NCBI GenBank assembly: GCA_965228695.1 | Contig: CBDDIB010000002.1 | Location: 2,170,001 to 2,234,000 of the forward strand | Direction: 5' to 3' | From: JAJFJD01 sp965228695 | Lineage (GTDB): Bacteria > Pseudomonadota > Alphaproteobacteria > UBA8366 | Length of the DNA stretch: 64,000 nucleotides | Part shown: one piece after another, positions 15,640 to 22,711 of the stretch | How positions within the stretch are numbered: the stretch's first letter is position 1 | Layout: every line of letters starts with the position of its first letter | The notes under the pieces: model-generated | Databases searched by the model: none | Told to the model about the DNA's origin: nothing | What the model saw: the letters and a program-made list of their open reading frames with translations, nothing else | Translations under genes and position numbers: made by a program

Positions 15640-16521
15640 CTAGGCCGATGCGGCGATGTTCGAATGTTGCTCCGCGATAGCGATAAACGCGCCGACGGCG
15701 CCAAGGCGCAGCCGATCCTTCAGACACACGAGGAATTCGGTCATTACTAAAGGCGGGTCGTCGATCGGAATGGCGGCGATGCGGTCATCTCGGCCGAGTT
15801 CCGCTTCCGATGCGACTCCCACGCCTAACCCGGCGGCGATTGCCTGGTAGACGCCTTCGTGGCTGCCGATCTCCATGAACTCGGTATGCGGGATGCCCAA
15901 TGAGCGGGCTGCATCGTCAAAAATACGGCGCGTGGCGGATCCGCTCTCACGGAGGATCAGCCGTTCGTCCAAGAGTTTTTTCAATCCGACCGATGGCAAT
16001 CGGGAGAATGGATGATCTGACGGCACGATCGTGACGATGCGATCGCGGCTGAAGGGGCGGGATTCAAGCCGGGGATCATTCGTCGGATCTGCCATCAAGG
16101 CGATATCGGTCCGGTATTCCAGCAGGTCGTTCAACGTCGTGCTTGCACTGCCGGTCGCCAATGCCAGCTTCACTCCGGGATACGCCGCCGCGAAAGACGC
16201 GATGACCGGTATGATATGCGTTGTGCTGTCGGCGCCGACCCGAAGCCGGCCGGCATCGAGCACCCGTGCTGCGGACATCAATTCTTCCGCATTTTGTTCA
16301 AGATCGAATATGCCCTGGGTGATCGCCAACAGGTCGCGGCCCATATCCGTCATTTCGATGCGCTGGCCGCGCCGATTGAATAGACGGACCTGATATCGCT
16401 CCTCCAGGTCCTTAACTTGCATGGAGAGCGTTGGCTGGGTGACGCAGAGGGTTTCGGCCGCGCGGGTAAAGCTGCCTTCGGTGGCGACGAAATGGAATGC
16501 GCGGAGTTGGGAATGGATCAT
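15640..16521 (-). CDS. LysR-family regulator, divergent from phnW
   Basis: A 293-residue LysR-type regulator read from the ATG at 16521. An in-frame TTG at 16533 would add four residues. It has an N-terminal helix-turn-helix (HFVATEGSFTRAAETLCVTQPTLSMQVKDLEERYQVRLFNR) of the CysB/CbbR-like branch and an effector-binding domain (GRLRVGADSTTHIIPVIASFAAAYPGVKLAL). It is transcribed away from phnW across a 104-base gap containing an inverted repeat, the classic arrangement for LysR control of the divergent catabolic operon. It probably senses 2-aminoethylphosphonate or a breakdown product; that is inference from position. Confidence 0.88.
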   Translation of the reverse strand: MIHSQLRAFHFVATEGSFTRAAETLCVTQPTLSMQVKDLEERYQVRLFNRRGQRIEMTDMGRDLLAITQGIFDLEQNAEELMSAARVLDAGRLRVGADSTTHIIPVIASFAAAYPGVKLALATGSASTTLNDLLEYRTDIALMADPTNDPRLESRPFSRDRIVTIVPSDHPFSRLPSVGLKKLLDERLILRESGSATRRIFDDAARSLGIPHTEFMEIGSHEGVYQAIAAGLGVGVASEAELGRDDRIAAIPIDDPPLVMTEFLVCLKDRLRLGAVGAFIAIAEQHSNIAASA

Positions 16522-16541
16522 CAATACAATCAATATCTCAT

Positions 16542-16561
16542 ATCAAAAATAGCGATTTGAT
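16542..16561. promoter_or_regulatory. Putative LysR-type operator between divergent genes
   Basis: Inverted repeat ATCAAA-N8-TTTGAT at 16542-16561, in an AT-rich stretch between the LysR gene and phnW. Dyads of this size are usual LysR recognition sites. The position, 21 bases before the regulator's start codon and 65 before phnW, allows control of both. Confidence 0.45.
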
Positions 16562-16625
16562 TTATGATAGGCGCACGGATTTTATGTCGCAATCGGTTCC
16601 CGCATGATTCCTAGGAGATCGCCTG

Positions 16626-17759
16626 ATGTTGTCCGAAACCAATGACCCCTGGCTCCTGACGCCGGGTCCGCTAACCACCTCATTGTCGATCAAGCAGGCG
16701 ATGCTGCACGATTGGGGGTCGCGCGATGCGGCATTCATCGATATGACGGCGCGTGTTCGGAATAGGTTGGTCGAATTGCTTGGCGGTGGCGACGATTCTG
16801 TTTGCGTGCCGCTTCAAGGCAGCGGCACCTTCGTTGTGGAGGCGGCGATTGCGACGATGCTGCCGCGGGACGGCAAGCTGCTGGTCCTGATCAACGGTGC
16901 TTACGGTCAGCGCATGGTTAAGATCTGTGACTATCTCGGCCGCGCAAGCGTGACCCTGGAAACGGCGGAGGATGTGCCGAGCGATGTGGCGGCCTTGGAC
17001 GCGTTGCTGCAGAGCGATGCATCCATCACGCATGTCGCTGCGGTTCATTGCGAAACCACCTCAGGCATTCTAAATCCGATTTCGGAAATTGCGGCCTGTG
17101 TGAAGAAGCACGAGCGGTCGCTGCTGATCGATTCGATGAGCGCGTTTGGCGCACTGCCGCTCGATGCGGCAACGGTGCCGTTCGATGCGGTCGTCGCGTC
17201 CAGTAACAAATGTATCGAAGGTGTGCCGGGGATCGGGTTCGCGGTCTTCCGCAAATCCGCGTTGGAACAGTGTAAAGGCAATTGCCATTCCCTCAGCCTC
17301 GATCTTTACGATCAATGGCAGGGATTGGAGGGCAACGGGCAATGGCGCTTCACCCCGCCGACCCATGTCCTCGCCGCGTTCGATCAGGCATTGAAGGAAC
17401 ATGAAGAAGAGGGCGGCGTCGAAGGCCGGGGCGGGCGATACTCGAAAAATTGCCGCGCCTTGATCGACGGCATGAAGAAGATGGGCTTTGCGCCGCTCCT
17501 GTCGGACAACCTGCAGGCGCCGATCATCGTGACGTTTCATATGCCGGGGGATGACGCGTTCGACTTCGAGGATTTTTACCGCCGCGTGGGCGCGAAGGGT
17601 TTCCTACTCTACCCCGGCAAATTGACCGTCGCGCCGACATTCCGCATCGGGTGCATTGGCCGGTTGGGCGTCGACCAGATCCATGCCGCCTTGGACGCTA
17701 TACAGGATGTCGTGCAGACGATGGGCGTCACGGAACTCGGTCCGGATAGACTGTCATGA
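16626..17759 (+). CDS. phnW: 2-aminoethylphosphonate-pyruvate transaminase
   Basis: A 377-residue class V aminotransferase that matches PhnW along its length: LLTPGPLTTSLSIKQAMLHDWGS at the N-terminus, VPLQGSGTFVVEA, VHCETTSGILNPI, the PLP lysine at residue 195 in SSNKCIEGVPG, HSLSLDLYDQWQGLEGNGQWRFTPPTHV, and LYPGKLTVAPTFRIGCIG near the end. PhnW moves the amino group of 2-aminoethylphosphonate to pyruvate, giving phosphonoacetaldehyde and alanine. The usual next step (PhnX hydrolase or PhnY/PhnA) is absent from the immediate operon. Its stop overlaps the start of an AllA-like gene by four bases (ATGA), so the two are translationally coupled. Confidence 0.93.
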   Translation: MLSETNDPWLLTPGPLTTSLSIKQAMLHDWGSRDAAFIDMTARVRNRLVELLGGGDDSVCVPLQGSGTFVVEAAIATMLPRDGKLLVLINGAYGQRMVKICDYLGRASVTLETAEDVPSDVAALDALLQSDASITHVAAVHCETTSGILNPISEIAACVKKHERSLLIDSMSAFGALPLDAATVPFDAVVASSNKCIEGVPGIGFAVFRKSALEQCKGNCHSLSLDLYDQWQGLEGNGQWRFTPPTHVLAAFDQALKEHEEEGGVEGRGGRYSKNCRALIDGMKKMGFAPLLSDNLQAPIIVTFHMPGDDAFDFEDFYRRVGAKGFLLYPGKLTVAPTFRIGCIGRLGVDQIHAALDAIQDVVQTMGVTELGPDRLS

Positions 17760-18433
17760 CAGTTTCAGGACAGACAGCGAGTGATGCTGCAAATCCATTT
17801 CCGTCGATCGACGATCGCGATGTGTCGGTTTTCGACGTACCGATTCTTGACGCGACAGCGAAAAATCTTGCCGAGTTCGGACAATTGGAAACCTCGTTCG
17901 ACGACGCGGCGGTAGAAATAGTGACCTGGCCTGCACCGGGATGGCGACCGGTCGACGCGGGTACCGGGACGGGCGGCGGCGTTACGTCGGGTGCATTCGA
18001 GTACTGGCATGAAGGGGATGTATTTCGCGCGCGCAATCTCGCGGTGGACGGTGACTATATTATAGGGTGGTTTTCGGATCCCGCGCACGCGTCGAGCAAC
18101 ACGGCGACGTCCGACCATTCGCGTGTGCTCGTTTGCGAAGCGAATTATCACCCCGACAGCAGTCAGACCTTCTTTCCGCGGGACACCGGTCCTTTCGTCG
18201 CATTGTTAGCGAAACCGGGTGAAAATGTCCGTCCGGAAAATTTTATTGCATTTTTTTTCGACGGGCGATTTGGCTTAACGATTAAGCCGGGCGTGTGGCA
18301 TCAGCCGATGTTTCCGTTAAAGAGTTCGGCGGTTTTCGACGGGAAGCAAGGGCGCGTGCACGCCTGCATCAGTTGCAACTTCGTCGAAGAGTTCGGCTGC
18401 TACTTATCGATTCCGCTGCCGAATTCCAAATAG
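17756..18433 (+). CDS. Ureidoglycolate lyase (AllA)-like protein coupled to phnW
   Basis: A 225-residue protein whose C-terminal two-thirds resembles the AllA cupin-like fold: VLVCEANYHPDSSQTFFP, FVALLAKPGE, ENFIAFFFDGRFGLTIKPGVWHQPMFP. It is longer than Escherichia coli AllA (about 160 residues) by an N-terminal extension. AllA releases urea from ureidoglycolate to give glyoxylate. Its start overlaps the phnW stop (ATGA), so it probably serves the phosphonate pathway or supplies an amino acceptor. No other allantoin genes surround it; an M20 allantoate-like amidohydrolase lies 7 kb away at 25174. The specific reaction is not established. Confidence 0.65.
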   Translation: MTVSGQTASDAANPFPSIDDRDVSVFDVPILDATAKNLAEFGQLETSFDDAAVEIVTWPAPGWRPVDAGTGTGGGVTSGAFEYWHEGDVFRARNLAVDGDYIIGWFSDPAHASSNTATSDHSRVLVCEANYHPDSSQTFFPRDTGPFVALLAKPGENVRPENFIAFFFDGRFGLTIKPGVWHQPMFPLKSSAVFDGKQGRVHACISCNFVEEFGCYLSIPLPNSK

Positions 18434-18824
18434 CAGCGAAGGAATGGCGCAAATCCGCGCCTTTCAGCGGCATTTCTACAGATCGCAGTGGTTTGCCTAA
18501 CACAGCGCGGCGGTGTGCCGTGCGGTTCGCAATCGTATCGAACGCGCGGACTCCGGTCGGAGCAGTGTGATCGCCGTCGCTTTCTTCCAAACATTAATAA
18601 AACAACGTCTGTGTTGATCGAGTAATCGATTAACAAAACTGACAGCGTGGGAAAATACACACCGTGTTTTGGTAACGTTTTGGTAACGAAAACCTCTTAT
18701 TGCACGGTTGCGTAACCGCGGTTATTGGCCAAATACGACCGCGTATTAGAAGTTATTTGATCACAGCTTTATTTGTATTGCGGTTACTGGCCAAGGTGAT
18801 CACCGCACTAACGAGGGAATTAAA
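18434..18824. promoter_or_regulatory. AT-rich upstream region of the histone-like gene with repeated GGTTA/GGTAAC motifs
   Basis: A 391-base gap without a gene. The right part is a cluster of related motifs: two tandem TTTTGGTAACG copies (18667-18688), a perfect 12-base palindrome TAACCGCGGTTA (18713-18724), and two copies of CGGTTAnTGGCCAA at 18719-18732 and 18781-18794, 62 bases apart. A regulator with a GGTTA-type half-site is implied, presumably controlling the histone-like gene at 18825. I see nothing coding in the left part. Confidence 0.4.
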
Positions 18825-20183
18825 ATGCCTGTTAAATCCAAGACGCGAAAGACCACGGCGCGCAAGCGTCCGGTCCGCAAAGCTACGGCGGCGCGTCGTA
18901 AACCTTCGGCTGCTCGTAAGTCGACCGCCCGTAAGAGCACGGCGCGGAAGACCACGGCCCGCAAGACTACGGCTCGTAAACCCGCCAAGAAGACCACGGC
19001 TCGTAAATCGACCGCCCGCAAGACTGTGAAGCGGAAGACCACGGCCCGGAAGCCTGCGAAGAAAGTCGTTCGCAAGTCGACGCCCCGGAAGCCGATCAAG
19101 CGGAAAACCACCGCTCGTAAGTCGCCGGCTCGTAAGTCGACCGCTCGCAAGACTGTTAAGCGGAAGACCACGGCGCGCAAGCCTGCGAAGAAGGTCGTTC
19201 GTAAGTCGACGGCCCGGAAGCCGATCAAGCGGAAAACCACCGCTCGCAAGACCGTTAAGCGGAAGACGACTGCTCGTAAGCCCGCGAAGCGGAAGGTCGC
19301 TCGCAAGTCGACGGCCCGCAAGACCGTTCGTCGGAAGACGACCGCTCGCAAGCCCGCGAAGCGGAAGGTCGCGCGTAAGTCGACGGCCCGTAAGACCGTT
19401 CGTCGGAAGACCACGGCCCGGAAACCGGCCCGTAAGGTTGCTCGCAAGTCGACGGCCCGCAAGACCGTTAAGCGGAAGACGGCTGCTCGTAAGCCGGCGA
19501 AGAAGAAGGTCGCGCGTAAGACGATGAAGCGGAAGACCACGGCCCGTAAACCGGCCCGTAAGGTCGCCCGCAAGTCGACGGCCCGCAAGACCGTTCGTCG
19601 GAAGACGGCTGCTCGCAAGCCCGCGAAGCGGAAGGTCGCGCGTAAGACGATGAAGCGGAAGACCACGGCCCGGAAACCGGCCCGTAAGGTCGCCCGCAAG
19701 TCGACGGCCCGCAAGACCGTTCGTCGGAAGACGGCTGCTCGTAAGCCCGCGAAGAGGAAGGTCGCGCGTAAGACGATGAAGCGGAAGACCACGGCCCGTA
19801 AACCGGCCCGTAAGGTCGCCCGCAAGTCGACGGCCCGCAAGACCATCAAGCGGAAGACGGCTGCTCGTAAGCCCGCGAAGCGGAAGGTCGCGCGTAAGAC
19901 GATGAAGCGGAAGACCACGGCCCGTAAACCGGCCCGTAAGGTCGCCCGCAAGTCGACGGCCCGCAAGACCATCAAGCGGAAGACGGCTGCTCGTAAGCCC
20001 GCGAAGAAGAAGGTCGCGCGTAAGACGATGAAGCGGAAGACCACGGCCCGGAAACCGGCCCGCAAGGTCGCCCGTAAGTCGACGGCGCGCAAGGCCACGA
20101 AGGCCCGTCGCAGCTCGGTCCGTAAGGCCGCGAGCCGGCGTCGCCCCGTTGTCTACAGCCGGACGGCCAAGCGCCGCGCCTAA
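18825..20183 (+). CDS. Long histone H1-like, Lys/Arg/Ala/Thr-rich DNA-binding protein
   Basis: A 452-residue protein made almost entirely of K, R, A, T, P, V and S in repeats such as K-STARKT, KRKTTARKPA and RKVARK. It has no hydrophobic core and no acidic residues, so it should be an extended, extremely basic chain. It resembles the C-terminal tail of eukaryotic H1 and bacterial H1-like proteins such as AlgP or Chlamydia HctB, but is longer than usual. The last half carries a 42-residue unit (126 bp) with copies beginning at about 19521, 19647, 19773, 19899 and 20025. Likely role: nucleoid compaction or regulation. A GAGGGAATT ribosome-binding site precedes the ATG. The repeats are prone to copy-number change. 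Long antisense open frames here are by-products of codon use. Confidence 0.85.
   Translation: MPVKSKTRKTTARKRPVRKATAARRKPSAARKSTARKSTARKTTARKTTARKPAKKTTARKSTARKTVKRKTTARKPAKKVVRKSTPRKPIKRKTTARKSPARKSTARKTVKRKTTARKPAKKVVRKSTARKPIKRKTTARKTVKRKTTARKPAKRKVARKSTARKTVRRKTTARKPAKRKVARKSTARKTVRRKTTARKPARKVARKSTARKTVKRKTAARKPAKKKVARKTMKRKTTARKPARKVARKSTARKTVRRKTAARKPAKRKVARKTMKRKTTARKPARKVARKSTARKTVRRKTAARKPAKRKVARKTMKRKTTARKPARKVARKSTARKTIKRKTAARKPAKRKVARKTMKRKTTARKPARKVARKSTARKTIKRKTAARKPAKKKVARKTMKRKTTARKPARKVARKSTARKATKARRSSVRKAASRRRPVVYSRTAKRRA
19521..20110 (+). repeat. 126-bp tandem repeat inside the histone-like gene
   Basis: The motif ACGATGAAGCGG recurs at 19521, 19647, 19773, 19899 and 20025, always exactly 126 bases apart. 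Between the starts the sequence is nearly identical, differing mainly at the TVRR/TIKR and KPAKR/KPAKK codons. The fifth copy is partial. Multiples of three keep the frame, so copy number can vary without frameshift. Confidence 0.9.
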
Positions 20184-20222
20184 TCGGCGTGGGGCGAAAG
20201 CCTTTCGGTAAGAATGCGTTGG

Positions 20223-20244
20223 CGGCGGTCCGAAAGGGCCGCCG
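20223..20244. terminator. Hairpin after the histone-like gene
   Basis: CGGCGGTCC (20223-20231) pairs with GGGCCGCCG (20236-20244), including one G-U pair, around a GAAA tetraloop, 40 bases after the histone-like gene stop. Only a short T-rich stretch follows, so termination efficiency is uncertain. Confidence 0.5.
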
Positions 20245-20365
20245 TTGCGCATTTCCGCTTTATGCGGAATGATCGAGTGTCTGATGCTGGGGAGTGTCAA
20301 AGTCGTTGGGTGCCGGGTGGCGCCTGCAAAATTGGCTTTAATTTGCGACGGCGGATACCAGGATC

Positions 20366-20809
20366 ATGAAAACCCATCGTACCAACCGACTTTCGGTTTT
20401 GAAATACTGTTTGATCGGCCTCGGTTTACTGGTCTCTTCTCCGGCTTCGGCGGCGGAATGCTGGCAGGGTTGGGGTTACCTGGTCGATGGCAAGACGCTT
20501 GCCTTCAAGAGTGGGCAAACCCTCTATGTGACCGACGGGCCCGTCGAATGGGACCGCAAGCATTGGATAAGCCTGTATGCGGTGGATTCCAATACGGGGC
20601 GCAGGATCCGCAATAGAAAGCCGGTCTTGATCCGGCCCAGCCGTCCGTTCCAAAAGGGCTCGGGCAATTGGGGCAGCATTATCGAGGACGTCGCGGAAGT
20701 GAACGGATCGCGCTGGTCAATGATGCTGCGCTTATCGCATGTTGCGCCATCACCGCATGCCCGGACGCTCAACGATGAGTATTCGCGCTGGGCCTGCGGT
20801 TTGGAATAG
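20366..20809 (+). CDS. Small secreted protein of unknown function
   Basis: A 147-residue protein with a clear signal peptide: basic MKTHRTNRLSVLK, hydrophobic core YCLIGLGLLVSS, and likely cleavage at ASA before AECWQGWG. The mature part of about 115 residues is rich in Trp and basic residues and has two Cys, one near each end (ECWQG and RWACGLE), which could form a disulfide. I do not recognise the family. It is followed by a GC-rich hairpin (20855-20871) and converges with the small minus-strand gene at 20891. Confidence 0.6.
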   Translation: MKTHRTNRLSVLKYCLIGLGLLVSSPASAAECWQGWGYLVDGKTLAFKSGQTLYVTDGPVEWDRKHWISLYAVDSNTGRRIRNRKPVLIRPSRPFQKGSGNWGSIIEDVAEVNGSRWSMMLRLSHVAPSPHARTLNDEYSRWACGLE

Positions 20810-20854
20810 ACGCGGAACGAATACCTTGAAAAAGCGAAACGGGGTCGCCGCGAT

Positions 20855-20871
20855 GCGGGGGCTGCCCCCGC
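20855..20871. terminator. GC-rich hairpin between convergent small genes
   Basis: GCGGGGG (20855-20861) pairs with CCCCCGC (20865-20871) around a three-base CTG loop, between the stops of the genes ending at 20809 (plus) and 20891 (minus). It could terminate either, but there is no good T-run. Confidence 0.4.
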
Positions 20872-20890
20872 AATCGTCGTTACGGGCTGC

Positions 20891-21154
20891 CTATGCGGGC
20901 TGTTGCGCGTCCCATTGCAGCGGCGTGCTGGCGTGGGCGCGGCTTCCGGCCTCGCCGGCATTCACAAACAGACGGCGATCCTTGAGGGCTGCGATCGCGA
21001 AGATGCGGCTGTCCGACGGGTTGTTCACGCGCACCAGTCGGGCATGCGGTTGATGGCCCGAAGGGGTGACGAATTCCGCAACTTGCCAAATCCAACCGGT
21101 GGAGTTCGCCTTGCGAACCAGATCGCCGATATTGAAATCATTTCTGCCGGCCAT
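20891..21154 (-). CDS. Small conserved-looking protein, function unknown
   Basis: An 87-residue protein starting MAGRNDFNIGDLVRKANSTGWIW. The ATG at 21154 has a GGAG ribosome-binding site nine bases upstream; two further in-frame ATGs at 21163 and 21169 lack one. The N-terminal part (FNIGDLVRKANSTGWIWQVAEF, then ARLVRVNNPSDSRIFAIAALKDRRLFV) looks like a small beta-rich fold. I do not recognise it. Composition is like the neighbours. Confidence 0.5.
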   Translation of the reverse strand: MAGRNDFNIGDLVRKANSTGWIWQVAEFVTPSGHQPHARLVRVNNPSDSRIFAIAALKDRRLFVNAGEAGSRAHASTPLQWDAQQPA

Positions 21155-21506
21155 GGGTCTCATCTCCATTTCTTGGGCGGCTCAACCTGCCGCTCGTCCA
21201 TTGGGGTTGTGTGATGGCATTTTCGGTCTTCTCCGCATGGACGAGAATGTCGAATCAGAACTATCCATAAAGTAATAGATGCCCGTCCTTTCGCGGCAGG
21301 CCTTTTTGACTAGTCCAATCGTACTATGTTGGGCGTTGTCTTATAAATGATTGTTCTAAATAAAGAAAATAATTTCTCAAAATCGGTAGGCGGGGATAGG
21401 GGCACGGCGGTCCGGCCACCCGGATCTTCGGAGCCGATTTGTTTCGGTTACGCTACACTTTCGATATTCCGGCAAAGACGCCGAAGAGTCTGGTTTACCA
21501 CGATTT
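21155..21506. other. Intergenic region, no gene seen
   Basis: About 350 bases between the small gene starting at 21154 and the end of the CoA-transferase at 21507. The middle (about 21330-21385) is AT-rich and probably contains the promoter of the small minus-strand gene. Short open frames here have neither a ribosome-binding site nor recognisable protein sequence. Confidence 0.4.
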
Positions 21507-22694
21507 CTAGACCGCGCCCGCGTCGCGGAATCGGGCGATATCCGTGTCCGAATATCCGAGTTCCCTGAGAATGTCATCGGTATTCGCGCCGAGCGTCGGC
21601 GGCGGCGTATCCACCCTTGGACCGTCCTTGGCGTATTTGAAGGCCGCGACCGGTACGGTGACCGCCCCCTCGATGCCGGGAACCGCGTCGTGGCGGTGAT
21701 ACATGTTGCGCGTTTCCACCTGCGGATCGTGGACCGCTTCTGCCACCGTCCGCACGCGAGCGGCGGGCACATGCCGGGCCTGCAGAAAATCTTCCCATTC
21801 CTGCGCCGTGCGCGTTGCGAAGATGTCGCGCAGGATTGCGGCCTCCTCGTCCCGGTGTTCGGCGCGGTAGGCGTAGCTCTTATTGCCCATCTCCGGCTTG
21901 CCGAGAGCCTCCCATAGGCGGGCATGCTGTTCGGTATTGCTGGCGCCGACCATCAAAATGCCGTCCTCGGTGTCGTAGCTGCTGTGGCTCGCGTGCCCGC
22001 GGTCGGTGGTCTGCGGGCCGAGTTCCTTGCCGGTCCGCATATAGCCGGTGACCTGAGCGCTCATTAGGATGCCGGCGGTGTCGGTGAGGCAGCCGTCGAT
22101 ATGCTGCCCTTCGCCGGTCTGTACGCGCTGGAACAAAGCCGCCGAGATGGCGAAGGCGGCGGTGGTGCCGGTGCCGAAGTCGAGTACCTGCGGGCCCGTG
22201 CGAAGGGGGCCGGTATCCGGCCTCCCGGTGATCGACATGACACCGGAATAGCCCTGGATGACTTGATCGTAGGCGGTGTGTTGCCCGCGCGGCCCTTCCT
22301 GCCCCCAGGCCGTCAGCGAGCAGTAGATCAGGCGCGGGTTGATCGTCCGCAGGTCGTCATAGCCGAGGCCGAGCGCGGCCAACGCGCCGGACCGGTAATT
22401 TTCGATCAGGACGTCCGCGCCTTCGGCAAGTTTCTTGAGAATCGCCTGACCGTCCGCGGCCTTCAGGTCGAGCGTGATGCTGCGCTTGTTGGAGCCTTGG
22501 TTCAAATAGGCCGTGCCCATTTTGATCGCGTTGAGGTCCTTGTCCGGTCCGCTCTGCCGGCTCTGATCCCCGTCGCCCGGCCGCTCCACCTTGATCACGT
22601 CCGCGCCGAGCAGCGCCAGCTGATACGCGGCGAACGGGCCGGCCAGAACATGCGTGATGTCGATAACGCGGATGCCTTCGAAGGGGCGGGGCAT
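21507..22694 (-). CDS. CaiB/BaiF-family CoA-transferase (second of three)
   Basis: A 395-residue class III CoA-transferase starting MPRPFEGIRVIDITHVLAGPFAAYQLALLGADVIKVERPGDGDQSR. It has LIENYRSGALAALGLGYDDLRTINPRLIYCSLTAWGQEGP, the active-site TAYDQVIQGYSGVMSITGRP region and a normal C-terminus. The frame stays open further upstream, but that part is antisense to the MFS gene, so the ATG at 22694 is used. It starts 18 bases after the MFS transporter gene on the same strand, suggesting that the transporter moves the acid that is activated, or a related product. Substrates unknown. Confidence 0.88.
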   Translation of the reverse strand: MPRPFEGIRVIDITHVLAGPFAAYQLALLGADVIKVERPGDGDQSRQSGPDKDLNAIKMGTAYLNQGSNKRSITLDLKAADGQAILKKLAEGADVLIENYRSGALAALGLGYDDLRTINPRLIYCSLTAWGQEGPRGQHTAYDQVIQGYSGVMSITGRPDTGPLRTGPQVLDFGTGTTAAFAISAALFQRVQTGEGQHIDGCLTDTAGILMSAQVTGYMRTGKELGPQTTDRGHASHSSYDTEDGILMVGASNTEQHARLWEALGKPEMGNKSYAYRAEHRDEEAAILRDIFATRTAQEWEDFLQARHVPAARVRTVAEAVHDPQVETRNMYHRHDAVPGIEGAVTVPVAAFKYAKDGPRVDTPPPTLGANTDDILRELGYSDTDIARFRDAGAV

Positions 22695-22711
22695 GGCTTG
22701 GTTCCTTGTCG

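Noticed and set aside
19521..20110. CRISPR-like array
   Set aside because: The regular 126-bp repeats have no variable spacers and are in frame within a protein-coding gene.
18753..20300. Long open frames on the minus strand opposite the histone-like gene (over 400 residues)
   Set aside because: They mirror the repetitive Lys/Arg codons of the plus-strand gene and show low-complexity repeats of no known family, with no ribosome-binding site; they are shadow frames.
21347..21568. Small plus-strand open frame in the AT-rich gap
   Set aside because: No ribosome-binding site, overlap with the CoA-transferase end in antisense, and low-complexity C-terminal residues.
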